Assembly (NCBI GenBank): GCA_028684345.1
Contig: JAQUGB010000060.1
Location: 1 to 9,371, forward strand
Reading direction: 5' to 3'
Source of the DNA: Tepidiphilus sp.
Lineage (GTDB): Bacteria > Pseudomonadota > Gammaproteobacteria > Burkholderiales > Rhodocyclaceae
DNA: 9,371 bases
The position numbers were made by a program, and so were the translations under genes. Under the pieces are notes generated by a model that was not told the origin of the DNA, searched no databases, and saw only the letters and a list, made by a program, of their open reading frames with translations. Below, one piece after another: positions 1 to 5,680 of this stretch; position 1 is the stretch's first letter; each line of letters begins with the position of its first letter.

Positions 1-68
1 AACGCCAGCGCCGCGCCACGACGGCGCAGGCCGGCAGAGGTAGGATGCCGCGGACTGACTCCATTCAT
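1..68 (-). CDS. Start of an unidentified leftward gene (partial, 3' end outside window)
   Basis: Reading leftward, an ATG at 68-66 is preceded by the strong ribosome binding site AAGGAG (79-74) with a 5-nt spacer, and the frame stays open to the window edge for 22 codons. The peptide begins MNGVSPRHPTSAGLRRRGAA and then LA. A cluster of three arginines followed by small, non-polar residues resembles the beginning of a Sec or Tat signal peptide, but the hydrophobic core lies outside the window. An in-frame ATG at 83-81 would add five residues but has no comparable ribosome binding site. The gene is divergent from oxyR and would share its 125-bp intergenic region. Too little is visible to name a family or to prove that it is expressed. 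Confidence 0.5.
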   Translation of the reverse strand, partial: MNGVSPRHPTSAGLRRRGAALA

Positions 69-98
69 GGCTACTCCTTCCATGCGGGAAAAAAGCCC

Positions 99-104
99 AT
101 TGTA
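99..104 (-). promoter_or_regulatory. Possible -10 element for the leftward gene
   Basis: The leftward strand reads TACAAT here, a good match to the sigma70 -10 consensus TATAAT, about 30 nt upstream of the ATG at 68. No convincing -35 lies at the expected distance; the best nearby sequence is the T-rich stretch opposite 120-127. A short hyphenated palindrome, GTTC-GG-GAAC (112-121), sits just upstream and could be an operator. Weak evidence. Confidence 0.3.
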
Positions 105-150
105 CGGGATCGTTCGGGAACAAAACGCCGGCATCGATGGTAAAAAGATT

Positions 151-159
151 TGATACACT
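151..159 (+). promoter_or_regulatory. Possible extended -10 promoter of oxyR
   Basis: TGATACACT fits an extended -10 (TGn followed by TACACT). It would start transcription near 166, leaving a leader of about 28 nt before the ATG at 194. No good -35 is visible, which is tolerated for extended -10 promoters. If this is the promoter, the in-frame GTG/ATG codons near 137 lie upstream of the transcript, which supports the start at 194. Confidence 0.35.
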
Positions 160-193
160 GGCCGAAGACGGTCGCCGTCGAGGGGAACGCAGC

Positions 194-1168
194 ATGACGC
201 TCACCGATTTACGCTATCTCGTCGCGCTCGCGCAGGAACGGCATTTCGGTCGCGCCGCCGAGCGCTGCCACGTGAGTCAGCCGACGCTCTCCGTGGCGAT
301 CAAAAAATTGGAGCAGCATCTCGGTGTTCTGCTCTGCGAGCGCAATCCCAACGAAGTGAAACTCACCGAGATCGGTCGCCTGGTGGCGGAGCAGGCCGAG
401 CGGGTGCTGCGCGAGGCGCAGCGCGTCGAGGAGATCGCCCAGGCGGGCAAGGATCCCTTGGTAGGGCCGCTGCGGCTGGGGGTCATCTTCACCATCGGCC
501 CTTATCTTTTGCCGCGGCTCATTCCGCTCGTGCATGAGTTCGCCCCCAAAATGCCGCTCATCATCCACGAGGATTACACATCGAAGCTCGCCGAGCAGCT
601 CAAGCACGGCGAGATCGACGTCGCGATCCTCGCTCTGCCCTTCTCCGAGCCGGGGCTCGTCACGCAGCCGGTCTACGACGAGCCTTTCCGCGTCCTCATG
701 CCGGCCGAGCACCCTTGGACGAAGCTCGATCGCATTCCGGCGGCCAAGCTCGCCGAGGAAAACGTGCTGCTGCTGGGGGCGGGCAACTGTTTCCGCGATC
801 AGGTGTTGGAAGTGTGCCCGCAGTGCCTGCGCCACTCCCCGCTGCAGGAAGCGCTCGCCGGAAGTTCCCTGGAGACCATTCGTTACATGGTGGCGAGCGG
901 TTTGGGCGTGACCGTGCTGCCTTCCTCAGCCGCCGACGACGCCTCGCGCATGAACCCGCTGTTGGCGGTACGCCCTTTTACTTCCCCCGAACCCTATCGG
1001 CGGGTCGTCCTGGTCTGGCGTGTCACCTATCCGCGCCACGGCGCGATCGACGTACTGCGGCGCGCCATCTTCGAAGCGGATTTGCCCGGCGTGCGCCCGG
1101 TAGGCCCCGCGCCGCGCCCTCTGCCTGCGCAGCAGCACGGACCACGTCCGACCGAGGTGGCGCCATGA
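194..1168 (+). CDS. oxyR: OxyR, LysR-family hydrogen peroxide sensor and transcription regulator
   Basis: A 324-residue cytoplasmic LysR-type regulator. The N-terminal winged helix-turn-helix occupies about residues 1-60 (HFGRAAERCHVSQPTLS). The periplasmic-binding-protein-like sensor domain follows from about residue 90. The sensor segment contains GNCFRDQVLEVC; with the start at 194 its two cysteines are residues 199 and 208, the same numbers as the peroxidatic and resolving cysteines of E. coli OxyR. Thr100 in FTIGPYLLP also coincides with the E. coli residue. In the family, peroxide forms the 199-208 disulfide and switches on defence genes. Start choice: AGGGGA at 181-186 lies 7 nt before this ATG; an in-frame start near 137 would add 19 residues without support. 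The tail after about residue 300 is a Pro- and Arg-rich extension absent from E. coli OxyR. dps follows 95 bp downstream, which suits an OxyR target. Confidence 0.95.
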   Translation: MTLTDLRYLVALAQERHFGRAAERCHVSQPTLSVAIKKLEQHLGVLLCERNPNEVKLTEIGRLVAEQAERVLREAQRVEEIAQAGKDPLVGPLRLGVIFTIGPYLLPRLIPLVHEFAPKMPLIIHEDYTSKLAEQLKHGEIDVAILALPFSEPGLVTQPVYDEPFRVLMPAEHPWTKLDRIPAAKLAEENVLLLGAGNCFRDQVLEVCPQCLRHSPLQEALAGSSLETIRYMVASGLGVTVLPSSAADDASRMNPLLAVRPFTSPEPYRRVVLVWRVTYPRHGAIDVLRRAIFEADLPGVRPVGPAPRPLPAQQHGPRPTEVAP

Positions 1169-1201
1169 CTCGAAGCGAACGGCACCATCGGCTGCCGCAA
1201 T

Positions 1202-1231
1202 TTGTCAATGTCGCGGGTTGTGCGCTATATT
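1202..1231 (+). promoter_or_regulatory. Predicted sigma70 promoter of dps
   Basis: TTGTCA (1202-1207) and TATATT (1226-1231) are separated by 18 bp, each with at most two mismatches to the -35 and -10 consensus. Transcription would start near 1238, about 26 nt before the dps ATG. So dps probably has its own promoter inside the 95-bp gap after oxyR. I could not find the ATAG-N7-CTAT spacing of a classical OxyR half-operator here, although a CTAT occurs at 1225-1228. Confidence 0.6.
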
Positions 1232-1232
1232 G

Positions 1233-1245
1233 ACCTGCGTCAGGT
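1233..1245. repeat. Perfect hyphenated palindrome at the dps transcription start
   Basis: ACCTG (1233-1237) and CAGGT (1241-1245) are exact inverted repeats around the 3-nt centre CGT. They lie directly after the predicted -10 element and across the likely transcription start, where a repressor would block initiation. Alternatively it could be a small hairpin at the 5' end of the dps mRNA. Five base pairs may occur by chance, so function is uncertain. Confidence 0.35.
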
Positions 1246-1263
1246 TCATCCGAGGAGAGAAGC

Positions 1264-1752
1264 ATGAGCAAAGGACAAGACAGTACCGCCATCGACATCG
1301 GAATCAAGGAAGAAGACCGCAAGAAAATCGCCGAAGGACTCGCCAAGCTCCTGGCCGATTCCTATACGCTGTATTTGGCCACGCACAACTTCCATTGGAA
1401 CGTGACGGGGCCGATGTTCAACACCTTGCACTTGATGTTCGAGCAGCAATACACCGAGCTTGCCACGGCGGTCGACGACATCGCCGAGCGCATTCGCGCC
1501 CTGGGCTATCCCGCGCCCGGCACGTACGCCGAGTTTCTCGAGCTCACCCGGCTCAAAGAGCCCAAGCCCGGCCTCAAGGCCGAAGACATGATCCGCTATC
1601 TCATCAAGGGCCAAGAGACGGTGGTACGCACGGCACGCGAGATCTTGCCCGTGGCCGAAAAGGCCGACGACCAGCCCACGCTCGACCTGCTCACGCAGCG
1701 CATGCAGGTGCACGAGAAAAACGCCTGGATGTTGCGCAGCCTGCTCGAGTGA
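1264..1752 (+). CDS. dps: Dps family ferritin-like DNA-protection and iron-storage protein
   Basis: A 162-residue protein, typical Dps length, expected to assemble as a hollow dodecamer that oxidises Fe(II) with hydrogen peroxide and stores ferric iron, limiting hydroxyl radical damage. The signature NFHWNVTGPMFNTLH and the following DDIAERIRALG are clear. Aligned by spacing with E. coli Dps, the inter-subunit ferroxidase residues are His44, His56, Glu60, Asp71 and Glu75, all present. The N-terminal tail before the first helix is short and has a single lysine (Lys3) among its first 14 residues, unlike the lysine-rich DNA-binding tail of E. coli Dps, so DNA binding may be weak (inference). GAGGAG (1252-1257) lies 6 nt before the ATG. 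It follows oxyR in the same direction, an apt regulatory neighbour, and is closed by a strong terminator. Confidence 0.97.
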   Translation: MSKGQDSTAIDIGIKEEDRKKIAEGLAKLLADSYTLYLATHNFHWNVTGPMFNTLHLMFEQQYTELATAVDDIAERIRALGYPAPGTYAEFLELTRLKEPKPGLKAEDMIRYLIKGQETVVRTAREILPVAEKADDQPTLDLLTQRMQVHEKNAWMLRSLLE

Positions 1753-1808
1753 GCGACGCGACGCAACGATAGGGCGTCGTAGCAAAATCTCATCGCCGCC
1801 CAACACCC

Positions 1809-1842
1809 ATGAAAAAAGCCGGGATCGCCCGGCTTTTTTCAT
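1809..1842. terminator. Rho-independent terminator after dps, symmetric and probably bidirectional
   Basis: A perfect 15-bp inverted repeat: 1809-1823 pairs with 1828-1842 around the 4-nt loop ATCG. The inner part is the GC-rich stem GCCGGG/CCCGGC, flanked by A6 on the left and T6 on the right. Because the A tract mirrors the T tract, a terminator structure forms on either strand. It lies 57 nt after the dps stop and isolates the oxyR-dps unit from the biotin operon. Confidence 0.93.
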
Positions 1843-1988
1843 GGCACGACTGAACGTCTGCATGCGGCGTTGCACCCCACCCCCTCCTATCTTTCCCGCA
1901 GACCGATCGCTGTGGTTTTTCAGGGATCTCTCCTCGCGTTCCGGTTTTTCGTCTTGCTCGAGACGGGTCGAGTTCGCGTGATTTGTTT
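1843..1988. other. Intergenic region upstream of bioB, no gene recognised
   Basis: No plausible gene is visible between the dps terminator and the bioB promoter. The stretch has a pyrimidine-rich section around 1874-1897, two copies of GGTTTTTC (1914-1921 and 1943-1950, 29 bp apart), and a hyphenated palindrome CTCGA-N6-TCGAG (1957-1972) about 17 bp upstream of the predicted -35. The last is the better candidate for a regulator site, but it is short. I see no riboswitch or known RNA. Confidence 0.4.
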
Positions 1989-2018
1989 TTGTACGAATCA
2001 TGGAAGTTAGGCTAAAAT
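1989..2018 (+). promoter_or_regulatory. Predicted sigma70 promoter of the biotin operon
   Basis: TTGTAC (1989-1994) and TAAAAT (2013-2018) are separated by 18 bp; each differs from consensus by one or two bases. Initiation near 2025 gives a leader of about 25 nt before the bioB start. It is the only good promoter-like pair seen just before bioB, and the tight gene spacing downstream implies that it drives bioB to bioD as one transcript. Confidence 0.65.
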
Positions 2019-2039
2019 CAAAGCCTTTTACAGAAGTTA
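2003..2039. promoter_or_regulatory. Candidate operator elements over the bioB -10 region
   Basis: AGGCT (2009-2013) and AGCCT (2022-2026) form a perfect hyphenated palindrome whose 8-bp centre overlaps the -10 element TAAAAT. Flanking it are two direct copies of GAAGTTA (2003-2009 and 2033-2039), 30 bp apart, close to three helical turns. A repressor bound here would block the promoter. The sequence does not resemble the TTGTAAACC...GGTTTACAA type of BirA operator or the TTATNNATAA type of BioR site. Whether these elements are regulatory is inference. Confidence 0.35.
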
Positions 2040-2049
2040 AGGACAGATC

Positions 2050-3003
2050 GTGACAAATAGTGACACCGTTTCCGGCCGGAGGATCGACAAAGCCCAAGTG
2101 CGCGAGTGGTTCGAACTCCCTTTCTTCGAGCTGCTGCATCGCGCTCACGACACCCACCGGCGCCACTTTCCCGGCCAGCGCATCCAGCGCTCGGCCCTGT
2201 TGTCGATCAAGACGGGGGGATGTTCCGAAGATTGCGGCTACTGCGCCCAATCGGCGCGCCATCACGCGCACGCGCGCGAGCCTTTACTCGATACGCAGAC
2301 CATCGTGCGTCATGCAGCGCAGGCCAAGGCGGCCGGCGCCACGCGTTTTTGCATGGGCGCCGCCTGGCGCGCGCCCAAGGACAAAGACCTGGAACGGGTG
2401 GCGGAGGCGGTCGCGGCGGTCAAATCGCTGGGTTTGGAGACCTGCGTCACGCTCGGCATGCTCTCGCCCCCGCAGGCTACCCGCCTCAAGGAAGCCGGGC
2501 TCGACTACTACAACCACAACGTGGACACTTCGCCGGAGCATTACGGCAAGGTGATCACCACGCACACCCTGAGTGACCGCCTGCGCACGCTCGAGGCGGT
2601 ACGCGAAGTCGGCATCAAGGTCTGCTGCGGCGGGATCATCGGCATGGGCGAGACGCGCGAGGACCGCATCTCCATGTTGGCGCTCCTGGCCGGTCTCGAC
2701 CCCCAGCCGGAGTCGGTCCCCATCAACCAGCTCATCCCCATTCCGGGCACGCCGCTTGCCGATGCGCCGCCCGTCGACCCGTTCGAGCTCGTGCGCACGA
2801 TCGCGGTCGCCCGGCTGGCCCTGCCACGGAGCTACGTGCGCCTCTCGGCCGGTCGCAGCCAAATGAGCGACGAGCTCCAGGCACTGTGCTTCTACGCCGG
2901 GGCCAATTCCCTCTTCTACGGGGAGAAACTCCTCACCGCCGGCAATCCGGACGTCGCGCACGACGACGAGCTTCTTGCGCGGCTCGATTTGCAGCCGGAG
3001 TGA
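2050..3003 (+). CDS. bioB: Biotin synthase BioB (radical SAM sulfur insertion)
   Basis: A 317-residue radical S-adenosylmethionine enzyme that converts dethiobiotin to biotin, the last step of the pathway. The [4Fe-4S] motif CX3CX2C is in GGCSEDCGYCAQS, with Cys58, Cys62 and Cys65. The sulfur-donating [2Fe-2S] cluster ligands of the E. coli enzyme (Cys97, Cys128, Cys188, Arg260) have counterparts Cys101 (RFCMGAAW), Cys132 (ETCVTLGML), Cys192 (KVCCGGIIGMGE) and Arg264 (SYVRLSAGR), so the protein should be active. The start is GTG at 2050, with AAGGA (2039-2043) 6 nt upstream; length and the N-terminal RREW-like helix agree with the family. It is the first gene of the biotin operon, and bioA begins 5 nt after its stop. 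Confidence 0.98.
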   Translation: MTNSDTVSGRRIDKAQVREWFELPFFELLHRAHDTHRRHFPGQRIQRSALLSIKTGGCSEDCGYCAQSARHHAHAREPLLDTQTIVRHAAQAKAAGATRFCMGAAWRAPKDKDLERVAEAVAAVKSLGLETCVTLGMLSPPQATRLKEAGLDYYNHNVDTSPEHYGKVITTHTLSDRLRTLEAVREVGIKVCCGGIIGMGETREDRISMLALLAGLDPQPESVPINQLIPIPGTPLADAPPVDPFELVRTIAVARLALPRSYVRLSAGRSQMSDELQALCFYAGANSLFYGEKLLTAGNPDVAHDDELLARLDLQPE

Positions 3004-3008
3004 GATTC

Positions 3009-4346
3009 ATGGAAGCCCCCTCTTTCTTCGCCAAGGAAGCAGGTCAGTGGGAACGCCGCAGCCTCGAGGCCGTCTGGCACCCCTGCACCCAGATGCAGCG
3101 CCATCTCCCCGCCGGCAACCCCGACTCTCTACCCCTCCTGCCCGTAGCCCGGGCCGAAGGCCCTTGGTTGTACGGTTTCGACGGACGGGCCTATTACGAC
3201 GCCATTTCCTCGTGGTGGACGACGCTCTTCGGCCACCGGCATCCTCGCATCGTTGCGGCGATCAAAGAGCAGCTCGATACGCTCGACCACGTCCTGCTGG
3301 CCGGCTGCACCCATGCCGCCGCGGTCGAGTTGGCAGAACGGTTGCACACCCTGACGGGAGGGCGACTTGGGCACGCCTTTTTCGCTTCCGACGGGGCGAG
3401 CGCCACCGAGATCGCGTTGAAGATGGCGGCCCACTACGCCAGGAACCTGGGCTTTCCCCGCAAGACCGGTTTCGTCTGTTTCGCTGGCGGCTATCACGGG
3501 GAGACGATCGGCGCGCTCGGCGTCACCGATGTCCCCCTCTTTCGGCAAGCCTACGAACCCCTGTTGCGCCCCGCGACGATCCTGCCCAGCCCTGATGCCC
3601 GCCTCGGCCCCGCAGCGGCCGAGGAGGCGGCCAATGCTTTGCAGCGGCATCTCCAAGATCACGGCGAAGAGGTGGCGGCAGTGATCATCGAGCCATTGGT
3701 GCAATGTGCCGGCGGCATGATCATGCATCCGCCGGACTTCCTGCGCCGCTTGCGTCGCCTGTGTGACGAACATGGCGTGCTGTTGATCTTCGACGAGATC
3801 GCAGTGGGATGCGGGCGCACGGGGCGCATCTTTGCCCATGAACACGCTGGCGTACATCCCGATCTGCTTTGTCTTTCCAAGGGAATCACCGGCGGTATCC
3901 TGCCGCTGGCGGTGGTCCTTGCCACCGATGGGGTGTTCGAAGCCTTCCTCGATGAGCACGTCGAAAGGGGATTCCTGCACTCGCATTCCTACACGGGCAA
4001 TCCGCTCGCCTGCCGTGCCGCCTGCGCCACGCTGGCGCTGCTCGAGGAATCCAGCATGGAAGAAAGGCTGGAAGCTCTTGGTTCGGCCTTCGAACGCAGC
4101 CTGGCGCCGATTGCGGCGCACCACGGCGCCTCACACTTGCGCCGCTGCGGCACCCTCGTAGCCTTCGATCTCGCCGAGGCGGATGAGGGTTTCCCGCGGC
4201 GTGCTGCCGTGGCCGCGCTCGAGCATGGCCTGCTGCTGCGCCCTTTGGGGCAGACGCTCTACGTCATGCCGCCTTTTGACACGCGTCCTGAAGAAGTTGC
4301 GTTCGCCTGCGAAGCGATTGAGCGCACTTTGGGGGACGTGCTTTGA
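3009..4346 (+). CDS. bioA: BioA, adenosylmethionine--8-amino-7-oxononanoate aminotransferase
   Basis: A 445-residue PLP-dependent class III aminotransferase that turns KAPA into 7,8-diaminopelargonate (DAPA), classically with S-adenosylmethionine as amino donor. Visible motifs are WHPCTQM (23-29), AISSWWTTLFGHRHP (65-79), the PLP-phosphate region SDGASATEIALKMA (127-140), GYHGETIGAL (161-170), FDEIAVGCGRTG (261-272) with Asp262, and CLSKGITGG with the Schiff-base lysine Lys291. Arg270 and the C-terminal LRPLGQTLYVMPPF arginine are also kept. Two residues differ from the E. coli active site: Cys26 stands where E. coli has Tyr17, and Glu165 where it has Asp147. The start is ATG at 3009 with GGAG (2997-3000) 8 nt upstream, 5 nt after the bioB stop; the frame is open upstream to 2886, but that part lies inside bioB. 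A lysine-using (BioK-like) donor specificity cannot be excluded. Confidence 0.97.
   Translation: MEAPSFFAKEAGQWERRSLEAVWHPCTQMQRHLPAGNPDSLPLLPVARAEGPWLYGFDGRAYYDAISSWWTTLFGHRHPRIVAAIKEQLDTLDHVLLAGCTHAAAVELAERLHTLTGGRLGHAFFASDGASATEIALKMAAHYARNLGFPRKTGFVCFAGGYHGETIGALGVTDVPLFRQAYEPLLRPATILPSPDARLGPAAAEEAANALQRHLQDHGEEVAAVIIEPLVQCAGGMIMHPPDFLRRLRRLCDEHGVLLIFDEIAVGCGRTGRIFAHEHAGVHPDLLCLSKGITGGILPLAVVLATDGVFEAFLDEHVERGFLHSHSYTGNPLACRAACATLALLEESSMEERLEALGSAFERSLAPIAAHHGASHLRRCGTLVAFDLAEADEGFPRRAAVAALEHGLLLRPLGQTLYVMPPFDTRPEEVAFACEAIERTLGDVL
4331..4336 (+). promoter_or_regulatory. Ribosome binding site that favours a TTG start for bioF
   Basis: GGGGGA inside the end of bioA lies 6 nt before TTG at 4343. 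The in-frame ATG codons at 4370 and 4403 have no purine-rich site at a useful distance. The TTG overlaps the bioA stop as TTGA (4343-4346), the arrangement expected for translational coupling. Confidence 0.5.
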
Positions 4347-5680
4347 CGCTTTGCACGAACAACGAACCCATGGCCACCTCGAATAACCTACTGCGCAGCC
4401 CCATGTACCCTGCGCCGGACGCCCTGTTGCGACGCTGGCTTGCCGAACGGCTCGATTCCGGCTTACTGCGCCGCCTGCGCTGCACCTCCCCTGTCACTTC
4501 GAGCGCATGTTTCACCCAAGAGGGGCGACAAAGAATTAGTTTCGCCAGCAACGATTATCTGGGGCTCTCACACCATCCCGTCCTCGTCGAGGCACTGCGC
4601 GAAGGAGCCGCGATCTGGGGCGTGGGCGCGGGTTCTTCAGCCTTGGTCGGCGGCTATACGGAAGCGCATGCGGCGCTAGAGGCAGATCTCGCCGAGTTCT
4701 TGGGGTTTGCCGCGGCTCGCGTCTTCACGTCTGGGTACGTCGCCAATCTGGCGGTGATCACGGCCTTTTCCCACGAAGCCCCAACGGCCATTTTTGCCGA
4801 CAAACGGGTGCACGCCTCGCTCGTCGACGCGATGCAGCTCGCCCGTTCCGCTGGTGCCAGGGTTCGCCGTTACCCTCATGGCGATCACTCCGTTTTGTCC
4901 CGCTGGCTGGAAGAATCCCAAGAACCCGTGAAGCTCGTCGTCACCGACGGCGTCTTCAGCATGGACGGGGACATCGCGCCGCTCGAGGAGCTTTCGCAGC
5001 TTGCGCGAACCCATGGTGCTTGGCTCATCGTCGACGATGCCCATGGCTTCGGCGTGCTCGGACCTGAAGGGCGAGGGAGTTTTGCCGATGCGGGCATGAC
5101 CCCGCAACCGCATTGGCTGTGGGTCATCACCTTCGGCAAAGCTGCGGGCACAACGGGAGCGGCCATTCTCGGAACGGAAGATGCCATGCTCTGGCTCGAT
5201 CAAGCCGCCCGAACGCATATCTACACCACGGCGATGCCGCCGGCGCTGGCCCACACCGTGCGTATCGCCTTGCGCCTGGTGCGCGAGGAGAGCGCGCGCC
5301 GTGCTCGGCTCGGCGCGCTCATTCGCCGCTGGCGTCAGGGCATGACTCGCGTGCCGGGGATCGAAGTAGCGTGCTCGAACGAGGCGCCGTCGAGGAATCG
5401 CACGAATCCCCCTTGCCTTCCGTTTTCTCGTACGCCCATCCAACCCTTGGTTCTGGGATCGCCGGAACAGGTACTCGCCATCGAGCAGAACCTGGCGCAG
5501 AACGGTTTCTTCGTCCCAGCGATTCGTCCGCCTACCGTACCTAGGGGTAGGGCCCGTCTGCGCCTTTCCCTGTGCGCCGATCATGACGAGACTATGCTCG
5601 AATCCTTGCTCGAAACGCTACGGCGAATCTTCGTTCGGATTCCCTCTCTCGTGCCCCCTCGGCGAGCACACGATGAATGA
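4343..5680 (+). CDS. bioF: BioF, 8-amino-7-oxononanoate synthase
   Basis: A PLP enzyme of the alpha-oxoamine synthase family that condenses pimeloyl-ACP with L-alanine to KAPA, releasing CO2. Family hallmarks are FASNDYLGLSHHP, GAGSSALVGGYTEAH, the histidine-containing KRVHASLVDA, VVTDGVFSMDGD, the PLP-binding VDDAHGFGVLG, and the Schiff-base lysine in TFGKAAGTTGAA (Lys266 counted from the TTG). The C-terminal IRPPTVPRGRARLRLSL is also typical. From the TTG the protein has 445 residues; from the ATGs at 4370 or 4403 it has 436 or 425, against 384 in E. coli. The TTG has the best ribosome binding site and overlaps the bioA stop by 4 nt, but homology to the family only begins around the ATG at 4403. 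About 17 extra residues lie near 345-365, in a segment rich in Pro, Arg and Asn just before IQPLVLG. The stop overlaps the bioC start by 8 nt. Confidence 0.95.
   Translation: MTLCTNNEPMATSNNLLRSPMYPAPDALLRRWLAERLDSGLLRRLRCTSPVTSSACFTQEGRQRISFASNDYLGLSHHPVLVEALREGAAIWGVGAGSSALVGGYTEAHAALEADLAEFLGFAAARVFTSGYVANLAVITAFSHEAPTAIFADKRVHASLVDAMQLARSAGARVRRYPHGDHSVLSRWLEESQEPVKLVVTDGVFSMDGDIAPLEELSQLARTHGAWLIVDDAHGFGVLGPEGRGSFADAGMTPQPHWLWVITFGKAAGTTGAAILGTEDAMLWLDQAARTHIYTTAMPPALAHTVRIALRLVREESARRARLGALIRRWRQGMTRVPGIEVACSNEAPSRNRTNPPCLPFSRTPIQPLVLGSPEQVLAIEQNLAQNGFFVPAIRPPTVPRGRARLRLSLCADHDETMLESLLETLRRIFVRIPSLVPPRRAHDE

Noticed and set aside
137..193. Longer N-terminus for OxyR from a start near 137
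   Set aside because: The ATG at 194 has AGGGGA 7 nt upstream and gives redox cysteines at residues 199 and 208 exactly as in E. coli; the extra 19 residues do not resemble the family and may lie upstream of the promoter.
1180..1197. Hairpin CGGCA-N8-TGCCG after oxyR as a terminator
   Set aside because: The stem has only five base pairs, the loop is long, and only three T residues follow; it may be chance, and it runs into the predicted dps -35.
1169..1263. Classical OxyR operator upstream of dps
   Set aside because: A CTAT occurs at 1225-1228, but the partner ATAG is absent at the required spacing, so I do not annotate an OxyR site.
1843..2049. BirA-type biotin operator or riboswitch before bioB
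   Set aside because: No TTGTAAACC/GGTTTACAA-like halves and no extended conserved RNA structure are visible; the predicted leader is only about 25 nt.
1246..2271. 341-codon leftward open frame across dps, the intergenic region and the start of bioB
   Set aside because: It is antisense to two clear genes, crosses a strong terminator and shows no recognisable domain; long antisense frames are common in GC-rich DNA.
3129..5584. Long leftward open frames opposite bioA (331 codons) and bioF (302 codons)
   Set aside because: Both are shadows of intact, well-conserved genes on the + strand; their translations are rich in Arg, Gly and Ala with no family motif.
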